Below are positions 1 through 4,519 of a stretch of DNA of 6,350 nt, in pieces. Below the pieces are notes generated by a model. The model was not told the origin of the DNA. It searched no databases and worked only from the letters and a program-made list of their open reading frames with translations. The DNA comes from Fidelibacterota bacterium (GTDB lineage: Bacteria; Fidelibacterota; Fidelibacteria; Fidelibacterales; Fidelibacteraceae). The DNA lies in contig JAUXEL010000099.1 of assembly GCA_030620575.1 (NCBI GenBank), positions 1-6,350 of the forward strand, written 5' to 3'. The stretch's first letter is position 1, and each line of letters opens with the position of its first letter. A program made the translations under genes and the position numbers.

Positions 1-2
1 AA

Positions 3-140
3 TGGGGTTTGACCAATGCGTCAGATATCCCGGTTGGAAGCGGTATGTATCTTGTTCATATTAATATGCCGGATGAAGGAGCACAGAAGATCTTGAAAGT
101 CATGATAGTTCAGAATAAACAAATTCTGCAATACTATTAA
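3..140 (+). CDS. C-terminal end of a probable secreted/surface protein (partial)
   Basis: This is the last 45 codons of a gene that begins before the window; the frame is open from base 3 and stops at TAA 138-140. The translated end contains the stretch IPVGSGMYLVHINMP followed by a beta-rich, hydrophobic/charged alternation (QKILKVMIVQ) and ends QILQYY. Tails of the form 'N..(D/N)IPV.SG.YL..I..P..G.K.LK...' are familiar as the ends of large secreted or cell-surface proteins in Ignavibacteria, Calditrichota and related FCB lineages, where the C-terminal domain resembles sorting or FlgD-Ig-like folds. Function beyond 'exported protein' cannot be inferred because the catalytic or binding part lies outside the window. 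It is followed after 36 bp by an intrinsic terminator, so it ends its own transcription unit. Confidence 0.75.
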   Translation, partial: WGLTNASDIPVGSGMYLVHINMPDEGAQKILKVMIVQNKQILQYY

Positions 141-176
141 TGTCAGAATTACCCTGTCTATTAAATTGCCTTATAT

Positions 177-203
177 AACCCTGTTTCGAAACGGGGTTTT
201 TTG
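177..203 (+). terminator. Rho-independent terminator of the upstream partial gene
   Basis: The sequence AACCCTGTTT / AAACGGGGTT forms a stem of about 8-10 bp (one T-G wobble) closed over a tiny TTCGAA-type loop, and runs directly into six or more T residues. It lies 36 bp past the stop codon of the partial gene, as expected for an intrinsic terminator on the + strand. It separates that gene from everything downstream. Confidence 0.88.
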
Positions 204-300
204 TTATCAATTTAAAATTTGCTCCATCTTTTTTTTCATTCTAATCTGGGATAGAATGGGGGGAGTAATTCTTATCAACATATGAATATCATACATATGA

Positions 301-337
301 TCAACCTCCCCTTTGTCCCCTCCTTATCAAGGAGGGG
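301..337 (-). repeat. C-rich hairpin repeat, copy 1 (inverted relative to copy 2)
   Basis: CCCCTCCTT-ATC-AAGGAGGGG (317-337) is a perfect 9-bp stem with a 3-base loop, preceded by a C-rich lead-in, AACCTCCCCTTTGT. The reverse complement of the repeat at 447-482 has the same architecture: AACCACCCCCTAAC lead-in, then the stem. The two are therefore diverged copies of one element in opposite orientation. No T-tract follows, so terminator activity is unlikely. Confidence 0.7.
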
Positions 338-446
338 AAATTGCTTTTTCCCAAATTTTCCATTTCATCTTTGTTGAGTGAAAAATATTTATTGTTTTCC
401 TCTTTTTTCATCTAATATAAGAAGAATTGCTTTCTCCATCTTTTCT

Positions 447-482
447 CCCCTCCTAATTTAGGAGGGGGTTAGGGGGTGGTTA
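447..482 (+). repeat. C-rich hairpin repeat, copy 2
   Basis: CCCCTCCTAA-T-TTAGGAGGGG (447-467) is a perfect palindrome with a single central base. A G-rich tail follows (GTTAGGGGGTGGTT). It is the inverse of the copy at 301-337. The two copies face each other about 110 bp apart, like a bacterial interspersed mosaic arrangement. It abuts the MITE-like element that starts near 497. Confidence 0.7.
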
Positions 483-496
483 ATTATTATTTATAT

Positions 497-781
497 ACCC
501 GTTGTGTGAAACAGATTAAAAAATGGAAATCACATGCTGTCAATAGCTTTTTTGATGTCATTTTGAACAATCTTCGTCGCGAATGGTCGGGACTTCCGTC
601 TTCGCCCTAAAGCATCGGGGCGGGCTACGCCTGTCAGGCCGGAGCGCAAAACCACCCCTCGCGTCACCCTGAACTTGCCTGCCGGGCCCCGATTAATTCG
701 GGGAAGACTGTTCGAAATGACATCAAAAAAGCTATTGACAGCATGTGATTCCCGTTTTCTAATCTGTTTCACACAATGGGT
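497..781. mobile_element. MITE-like element with 78-bp terminal inverted repeats
   Basis: The left end (ACCCGTTGTGTGAAACAG..., from 497) matches the reverse complement of the right end (...CTGTTTCACACAATGGGT, to 781). The match runs for about 78 bp inward from 498/780 with six mismatches, all transitions. The interior of about 125 bp is GC-rich and carries smaller dyads: GCCTG-T-CAGGC at 629-639 and CCCCGA-N5-TCGGGG at 687-703. It also contains a GTCACCCTGAAC word at 663-674. There is no transposase, so if mobile it is non-autonomous. I see no clean target-site duplication: the flanks are TTATAT and TAAAAT. As RNA, the whole element would fold into one very long hairpin. It could instead be a structured-RNA or REP-type unit. 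Confidence 0.72.
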
Positions 782-858
782 TAAAATTTAGTTTTATATG
801 CAATGTAATTTGGAGAGCTAAGAAAACAATAAGGAACAGAATCAAAACGCTCGGAGAG

Positions 859-896
859 ATCCTGAATAAGATTGCCACTGGCAACCTTTTCAGGAT
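859..896. repeat. Compound hairpin with nested stems
   Basis: An outer stem ATCCTGAA/TTCAGGAT (859-866 with 889-896, perfect 8 bp) encloses an inner stem TTGCC/GGCAA (872-876 with 880-884) on an ACT loop, separated by a small internal loop. It is preceded by CGGAGAG. The order 'gagagatcctgaa ... ttcaggatgac' matches a type of intergenic repeat I recall from Bacteroidetes-like genomes. No T-tract follows, so it is not an intrinsic terminator. Confidence 0.65.
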
Positions 897-943
897 GACT
901 ATCTTGTGGTGGGCAGAAGTTGTTCATTCTAAACTGTTAAGTG

Positions 944-1055
944 AATTGTCAATTGTCCTTTGCTTGCCCTGCGAAGTCCGGTAGGGCGAAGAAGGGCAAT
1001 TACCTGCAGGCCGAAGCTCCAATCATTCGGAGCGTAGGCTTGTTAATTGTTAATT
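944..1055. repeat. GC-rich module bracketed by heptamer repeats
   Basis: AATTGTC occurs twice in tandem at 944-957 and GTTAATT twice at 1042-1055. Read on opposite strands these agree at about 10 of 14 positions, so they form degenerate inverted borders. Between them is a GC-rich patch with alternative stems. GCCCT (966-970) can pair with AGGGC at 983-987, or, as TTGCCCT (964-970), with AGGGCAA at 993-999. GCTCC (1016-1020) pairs with GGAGC (1029-1033). It is not coding in any frame. Confidence 0.5.
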
Positions 1056-1062
1056 AATAATC

Positions 1063-1090
1063 TGAATCTTGATTCTTGGTTCTTGTCTCT
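1063..1090. repeat. Degenerate heptad tandem repeat (TGATTCT type, 4 units)
   Basis: Four consecutive 7-bp units start with TG and mostly end in TCT: TGAATCT, TGATTCT, then TGGTTCT and TGTCTCT. The period is exactly 7 across 28 bp. It begins 8 bp after the preceding heptamer pair. It resembles the short tandemly repeated heptanucleotide sequences described in heterocystous cyanobacteria. Confidence 0.6.
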
Positions 1091-1115
1091 TTAAACGATA
1101 TATTTCTTTGTATAT

Positions 1116-1171
1116 TGAATATCGAACAAGGAACACCGATATACGATTTACGAAGACTTCTAACTTCTAAA
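1116..1171. repeat. Heptad-phased stretch (NGAAYAN type, 8 units)
   Basis: From 1116 the sequence divides without slippage into eight 7-bp units. The first three share a GAA at unit positions 2-4 (TGAATAT, CGAACAA, then GGAACAC). The next three begin CGA (CGATATA, CGATTTA, then CGAAGAC). The last two are TTCTAAC and TTCTAAA. The phase is kept although the unit sequence drifts. It ends 36 bp before the rsmB start codon. Confidence 0.55.
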
Positions 1172-1207
1172 ATCGTTGATCATTGTTCTGAGATCAAAGA
1201 GAAATAA

Positions 1208-2512
1208 ATGATTAAAAGCTCTCCCCGAAAATTTGCCCACAAAATCCTAAGCGAATGGTTCTCCGGCACCCGCTATCTTGAACATATTATGCACTTTAAT
1301 GATACAGATCTTAGTCTTCAGGAAAAACGATTTGCTGAATTCCTGATACACCAAGTGATCATTCATCAGCGCCTGCTCGATTATATTATACAGCGTTTTT
1401 ATACACGGAAACCCAAAAAAGCGATTTATCTGGTGCTGCTGATGGGAAGCTGCGAGATATTACTTACAAGCGTTAAAGATCATGCGGCGCTTCATTCTGC
1501 TGTGGAATTGGCAGGAAGCATTGACTCACGCGCAAAAGGTTTTGTGAATGCAATATTGCGGAAAGTACTGGCATTTAGGGAAACAGATTGGCAAAATATT
1601 CGCGAAAATCCGGATATTCCCCTTGGAATACGCAGCGGTTTTCCGGATTGGCTGATTGCGCGCTGGACCGCTCAATTTGGAGCTGAAACCCCATTGCTTT
1701 TGCAGCATTTAAACGATCCGCCACGCAAGATGGCACGTATTGTCAAAACGGAAAAGAAAGAACAGATTCTTGAAATCCTGAAAGAATTGGGTGTTCTTGA
1801 AGGCTTAAGTGCCTATAACCCGGATTTTGTGTTTATTTGTTCCTGGCAACCTCTGTTACAGCATGAGTTATTTACAGACGGGTTTATCATTGCCCAGGAT
1901 GTTTCGGCCATTTTTCCGCTACAATTTATTGCCGCTGACCACCCTGAATCTGTGGCAGATGTATGCTGTGCACCGGGAGGCAAATTGAGCGCCCTCAATC
2001 AATACTGCCCCTCCGATACCCAAATACACGGATATGATCTGAGCGTCCATCGTCTTGAACAGGTACAGCAGACCCTTTCCCGACTCGGCATTCAGGATAT
2101 TTTGCTGAAACAAGCAGATGCCGCAAAGGATACTTTTCCGGAATATTCCCATATCTTGGTAGATGCACCCTGCTCCGGCTTTGGTGTTATCCGAAAACGC
2201 TCCGATTTGCGCTGGCGTCGACAGCCGGAGGACATGCAGACATTACTGCAGCGGCAACATGATATTTTGGAAAATATTTCTACTTATGTGAAATCCGGCG
2301 GGATGCTGGTTTACAGCACATGTACCTTTGATGAAGATGAAAATATGGGTACGGTGCGCAGATTTCTTGATGCACATCCTGAATTTTCCATTGTTCCGGC
2401 AAATAAAGATATATTTCCGGCAGATATTATTACCAGCGACGGCGCCATTGCAACTTTTCCACACCGACACATGTGTGAAGGTTCGTTTGCTATTGCATTG
2501 AGAAAGTGTTAA
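1208..2512 (+). CDS. rsmB: 16S rRNA (cytosine-C5) methyltransferase RsmB
   Basis: RsmB transfers a methyl group from SAM to C5 of a cytosine in helix 31 of 16S rRNA (C967 in E. coli numbering) and acts in the cytoplasm on free rRNA. The 434-residue product has the family's full length and layout. A NusB-like RNA-binding domain covers about residues 5-135 (FAEFLIHQVI, LHSAVELA, GFVNAILRKV). A linker follows, then a Rossmann methyltransferase from about 230. Visible motifs are SAM motif I DVCCAPGGKLSAL (251-263), YDLS (276-279), an acidic residue in QADAA (D304), motif IV DAPCSGFGVIRK (319-330, with Cys322) and motif VI YSTCTF (369-374, with nucleophile Cys372). Two catalytic-region cysteines are thus present, as in RsmB/NSUN enzymes. 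The start ATG follows only a weak purine run (AAAGAGAA). It is the first gene of a three-gene operon, 9 bp before the PASTA gene. No fmt or def gene, a common neighbour, is next to it here. Confidence 0.96.
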   Translation: MIKSSPRKFAHKILSEWFSGTRYLEHIMHFNDTDLSLQEKRFAEFLIHQVIIHQRLLDYIIQRFYTRKPKKAIYLVLLMGSCEILLTSVKDHAALHSAVELAGSIDSRAKGFVNAILRKVLAFRETDWQNIRENPDIPLGIRSGFPDWLIARWTAQFGAETPLLLQHLNDPPRKMARIVKTEKKEQILEILKELGVLEGLSAYNPDFVFICSWQPLLQHELFTDGFIIAQDVSAIFPLQFIAADHPESVADVCCAPGGKLSALNQYCPSDTQIHGYDLSVHRLEQVQQTLSRLGIQDILLKQADAAKDTFPEYSHILVDAPCSGFGVIRKRSDLRWRRQPEDMQTLLQRQHDILENISTYVKSGGMLVYSTCTFDEDENMGTVRRFLDAHPEFSIVPANKDIFPADIITSDGAIATFPHRHMCEGSFAIALRKC

Positions 2513-2521
2513 ATTTGTTAT

Positions 2522-3334
2522 ATGAACCGAAAAAAGCATAAAATTAAAATTCTGATCGAAGAAACGAAGCATCCCCGGAAGAAAAAAACATTTAAAGAAC
2601 GTATCCATGAGCTGTTAATATTTGCAAGCGTATTATTTGTAATGTTTGCAGTATTGGCTGTTTTATTTAATTATATTATTCTTCCCCGGTTCGTACGCCA
2701 GGATCAGGAAAGGATTTTGCTGGATGTGAAGGGATTAAGCTGGGAAGAAGCTAAGTACCTTTTATTGCTGGAAAAATTTACGCCGGTGCGCGGGAAATCC
2801 ATTCCGCGTAATGATATAGAGCCTTTTCGTGTAATTTCCCAAATGCCGCGACCCGGTACACGGGTAAAATTGGGACGGCGGGTATACCTCGACGTGAGCA
2901 TTCCCCTTGAAAATGTTATTATTCCCGATTTAACCGGAAAAACACTACGGGGCGCCGAGATTTTACTGGAAGACAAAAACCTCGATATCGATTCGGTATC
3001 CTATGGTTTTTCAAATATGTCCCATGAAGTTATTTACTGGCAATCTATTCCGGCGGGAGAACTGATCCGCCCCGGTTCCAAAGTCCATGTAAAAATTAGT
3101 TTAGGACTTAGTCACTGGATCGTTCCAACGGTGATCAATATAAGTCTGCAGGATGCTCTTCAAACAATTAATAATGCCGGTTTGCGTATCGGGACTGTAA
3201 GTTACCGTGACCGCAACGACCTGTTGCCCAATACCGTTATTTACCAGTCGGTCCCAGGTACGTCTGTACTTACTGTGCCGCAACCGATCGACTTGGTTGT
3301 CAGTCGTTACAATGAAGAAGAATTACCCGAATAA
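2522..3334 (+). CDS. Membrane-anchored protein with three PASTA domains, no kinase domain
   Basis: The product has 270 residues. The first 30 are strongly basic (RKKHK, HPRKKK), followed by one hydrophobic segment at about 31-54 (LLIFASVLFVMFAVLAVLF). This predicts a cytoplasmic N-terminus and an exported C-terminus by the positive-inside rule. The exported part holds three PASTA repeats at about 65-127, 132-195 and 200-262. Each has the 'P.(L/V).G/N.(S/T)L..A...L' opening and a 'V..Q(S/M).P..G..(V/L).(P/L)G' closing (VISQMPRPGTRV, VIYWQSIPAGELI, VIYQSVPGTSVL). PASTA domains in Ser/Thr kinases and penicillin-binding proteins bind muropeptides or beta-lactams; here they occur without either. 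The likely role is a cell-wall-sensing or scaffold protein, which is an inference. Translation probably depends on coupling to rsmB: there is no Shine-Dalgarno in the 9-bp gap. Its stop TAA directly abuts the next ATG. Confidence 0.9.
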   Translation: MNRKKHKIKILIEETKHPRKKKTFKERIHELLIFASVLFVMFAVLAVLFNYIILPRFVRQDQERILLDVKGLSWEEAKYLLLLEKFTPVRGKSIPRNDIEPFRVISQMPRPGTRVKLGRRVYLDVSIPLENVIIPDLTGKTLRGAEILLEDKNLDIDSVSYGFSNMSHEVIYWQSIPAGELIRPGSKVHVKISLGLSHWIVPTVINISLQDALQTINNAGLRIGTVSYRDRNDLLPNTVIYQSVPGTSVLTVPQPIDLVVSRYNEEELPE

Positions 3335-3931
3335 ATGTTAAACAAACAAGAAGTACGCCGCCAACTTATCCATCTGTTTACCGCATTTATCCCGCTGATG
3401 TATTATTTTTTTCCGGATATTGGTCCTTTGAACGGTCAGCAATGGACAATGATATTATTTGCTGTTTTTGGTGGTCTTTTTGTCCTGGCGGATTACTTGC
3501 GGCGTTACAACCCGTTGGTAAAAAAATGGTTTTTGCTGTTGGTTTCCCCATTTATCCGGATTGATGAAGAAAATAAAATGACAGCGGCTTCTCATGTCGC
3601 GATTGTATTTTTTCTTATTTTACTGATTTTCCCGATCCATATATCCATTCCGGCCTGCCTGCTTTTAAGTGTAGGAGATTCTGCTTCGGGACTAATTGGC
3701 CGATGGATTGGTAAACATACCTGGTTTAAACACTATACCATCGAAGGTACCCTTGCATTTATCGTTGCCGGATTGATACTTTTTCTGGTCGCTTTCCCGT
3801 ATATTCCGCTTTGGAAATCCATTGTTGTGGTTGTGTTTTGCGCCCTTTTTGAAGCTCTTTTAAGCCATTTTGATGATAATATTGTTATTCCCATATCAGC
3901 AGCCACAATGTTGATGATGCTGGAAGTCTAA
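3335..3931 (+). CDS. Polyprenol/diacylglycerol kinase of the SEC59-VTE5 (CTP-transferase-like) family
   Basis: The 198-residue protein is an integral membrane protein with about six or seven hydrophobic segments. Family motifs are visible: an N-terminal E-x-R-R-x-x-I-H-L signature (EVRRQLIHL, 6-14), GDSASGLIGRWIGKH (114-128), the IEGTLAF segment (136-142) and a late acidic motif E173...HFDDNIVIP (178-186). These match the dolichol kinase / phytol kinase / DGK1 family (Pfam CTP_transf_1, COG0170), whose characterised members phosphorylate a lipid alcohol using CTP. The substrate cannot be read from sequence; in a bacterium undecaprenol, phytol-like alcohols or diacylglycerol are candidates. 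Its start ATG begins at the base after the upstream TAA and lacks a strong ribosome site, so termination-reinitiation coupling is likely. It is the last gene of the operon; no intrinsic terminator follows. Confidence 0.82.
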   Translation: MLNKQEVRRQLIHLFTAFIPLMYYFFPDIGPLNGQQWTMILFAVFGGLFVLADYLRRYNPLVKKWFLLLVSPFIRIDEENKMTAASHVAIVFFLILLIFPIHISIPACLLLSVGDSASGLIGRWIGKHTWFKHYTIEGTLAFIVAGLILFLVAFPYIPLWKSIVVVVFCALFEALLSHFDDNIVIPISAATMLMMLEV

Positions 3932-3933
3932 GA

Positions 3934-3967
3934 CGTGAACCGTGAACCGTGAACTGTAAACGGTAAG
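3934..3967. repeat. Heptad tandem repeat (CGTGAAC, 3 perfect units plus decayed units)
   Basis: CGTGAAC occurs three times without gaps (3934-3954), followed in phase by TGTAAAC (3955-3961) and a more decayed unit. The array starts 2 bp after the kinase stop codon. The decayed unit, with its CTGTAAAC word, reappears in the heptads that follow the ATPase gene at 5819-5853. Confidence 0.75.
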
Positions 3968-4053
3968 AAAGAAAAAGAATATTATCCTGCCTGTCCCGCG
4001 AAATTTTGAACAGCATTTTTAAATTGAAATGATAAAAAATATAATTATCACAT

Positions 4054-4081
4054 GTAGAGACGTGCCATGGCACGTCTCTAC
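4054..4081. repeat. 28-bp perfect palindrome A
   Basis: GTAGAGACGTGCCA and its exact reverse complement meet at a CCATGG centre with no spacer, giving a perfect 14-bp-arm palindrome. Palindromes with GTAGAGACG...CGTCTCTAC ends are familiar from cyanobacterial and Bacteroidetes-type intergenic repeats. It has no T-tract on either strand, so a simple intrinsic-terminator role is not supported. It is paired with palindrome B 46 bp downstream. Confidence 0.85.
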
Positions 4082-4099
4082 GATATCATAATATTATAT

Positions 4100-4127
4100 G
4101 TAAAGCCACGCCATGGCGTGGCTCTAC
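4100..4127. repeat. 28-bp palindrome B, sequence-diverged partner of A
   Basis: GTAAAGCCACGCCA meets TGGCGTGGCTCTAC at the same CCATGG centre; the arms pair at 13 of 14 positions. Compared with palindrome A the left arm differs at four positions. At three of them the right arm carries the matching complementary change, so the dyad is kept although the sequence changed. Start-to-start spacing from A is 46 bp. Confidence 0.85.
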
Positions 4128-4164
4128 GGAATTGATTTAAATGAAGATACATATTTTCGACCAG

Positions 4165-4290
4165 CCAGCTCCGTAGGAGCCCCTTCGGGGGGGCATTCCG
4201 CCCCGAGGGATCGGGGCTTCAGTCTTCGTCCGGCTGATCGCCGTGACTACGCCTGACAAGACACCGGGCAGGCACGATCTCTCTGATAAT
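4165..4290. repeat. GC-rich cluster of consecutive hairpins
   Basis: Three small hairpins follow one another: CTCC-GTA-GGAG (4169-4179), GCCCC-N6-GGGGC within 4179-4194, and CCCCGA-GGGA-TCGGGG (4201-4216). Downstream are the words CTTCGTC (4224-4230) and CTACGCCTGACA (4247-4258); the latter matches 11 of 12 bases inside the MITE-like element at 625-636. The cluster contrasts sharply in base composition with the AT-rich sequence around it. It runs into direct repeat copy 1. Confidence 0.6.
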
Positions 4291-4350
4291 AGAATTTGGA
4301 AAAATAATTAACGAATTTTTATATCAACTATATTGATAAATTCATTGACT
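4266..4350 (+). repeat. Direct repeat copy 1, upstream of the ATPase gene
   Basis: The word GCACGATCTCTCTGATAAT (4272-4290) is identical to 5961-5979. Similarity continues through GAAAAATAA/GAAAATAAC and TAACGAAT, giving 39 of 45 identical over the ungapped core, then fades into an AT-rich tail sharing TATTGA...AATTCAT. Same orientation as copy 2; the start-to-start distance is 1689 bp and encloses the ATPase gene and its promoter region. Confidence 0.75.
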
Positions 4351-4424
4351 AATTGACCTATTCTGAAAAAAATAAATACTGAAATCAGCCATAAATATAA
4401 TAATTGTCGTAAAATGTGTGATTG

Positions 4425-4490
4425 AATGACAAAAAGTCGTTGTAAAAAATGTCATATAATGACAAAAAGTCGTTGTAAAAAGTGTAGTAT
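4425..4490 (+). repeat. 33-bp tandem repeat (two copies) in front of the ATPase gene
   Basis: Two adjacent 33-bp units (4425-4457 and 4458-4490) match at 30 of 33 positions; the first 24 bases are identical. A weaker third unit may precede them (about 4392-4424, sharing TTGTCGTAAAATGTG-type sequence). Each unit starts with an imperfect dyad, AATGAC-AAAAA-GTCGTT (17 bp), pairing at 5 of 6 positions. A second dyad, TGTCAT-ATA-ATGACA, spans the unit junction at 4450-4464. The unit length of 33 bp is close to three helical turns, so equivalent sites lie on nearly the same face. Direct repeats with internal dyads upstream of a promoter suggest binding sites for a dimeric regulator; the regulator is unknown. 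Confidence 0.8.
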
Positions 4491-4501
4491 TATTGTATAA
4501 T
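4473..4501 (+). promoter_or_regulatory. Sigma70-like promoter of the ATPase gene
   Basis: TTGTAA (4473-4478) lies 17 bp before a perfect TATAAT (4496-4501). The -35 box overlaps the end of the second dyad (4458-4474). With initiation about 7 bp past the -10, the transcript would begin near 4508, at the Shine-Dalgarno itself, giving an unusually short leader. A second TATAAT at 4455-4460 without a good -35 box could give a leader of about 50 bases instead. The promoter supports the ATG at 4520 over the upstream in-frame TTG at 4493. Confidence 0.6.
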
Positions 4502-4507
4502 TTGCTT

Positions 4508-4515
4508 GAGGTGAT
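4508..4515 (+). promoter_or_regulatory. Strong ribosome binding site that fixes the ATPase start
   Basis: GAGGTGAT is fully complementary to the usual 16S rRNA 3' end (ATCACCTC) and ends 4 bases before ATG 4520; the GAGG core is 8 bases away. None of the three operon genes has a site of this quality. Confidence 0.85.
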
Positions 4516-4519
4516 AAAA

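Larger units (their letters stand above)
204..1207. other. Long gene-free region filled with repeats
   Basis: No ORF in any frame here looks like a protein. The largest, an 80-codon minus-strand frame at 530-772, reads through the arms and centre of an inverted-repeat element. The region consists of separate repeat modules listed individually: C-rich hairpins, a MITE-like element, a compound hairpin, a GC-rich patch and heptad-periodic stretches. Positions 204-300 and 338-446 are plain AT-rich sequence. I could not identify a convincing promoter for the operon that starts at 1208. Confidence 0.7.

Noticed and set aside
530..772. 80-codon open frame on the minus strand
   Set aside because: It lies entirely inside the inverted-repeat element and reads both arms and the GC-rich centre. 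The composition looks like translated repeat and there is no ribosome site or family resemblance.
497..781. Insertion sequence (IS) with transposase
   Set aside because: Only the ends and a short noncoding centre are present; no transposase frame or remnant is seen.
2243..2608. 121-codon minus-strand frame across the rsmB/PASTA junction
   Set aside because: It is antisense to two clearly real genes and shows no family features; it is a shadow of their codon structure.
4054..4127. Palindromes as the terminator of the rsmB operon
   Set aside because: They are strong hairpins over 120 bp after the kinase stop but have no T-tract on either side. A termination role is possible but not shown.
4425..4490. 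33-bp repeats considered as a CRISPR remnant
   Set aside because: The units are directly adjacent with no spacers, there are only two good copies, and no cas gene is visible. They run straight into a promoter.
4493..4519. Alternative TTG start adding nine residues to the ATPase
   Set aside because: The extension overlaps the TATAAT box and the GAGGTGAT ribosome site that serves ATG 4520. Family members usually begin close to the M-Y-R...L..W motif.
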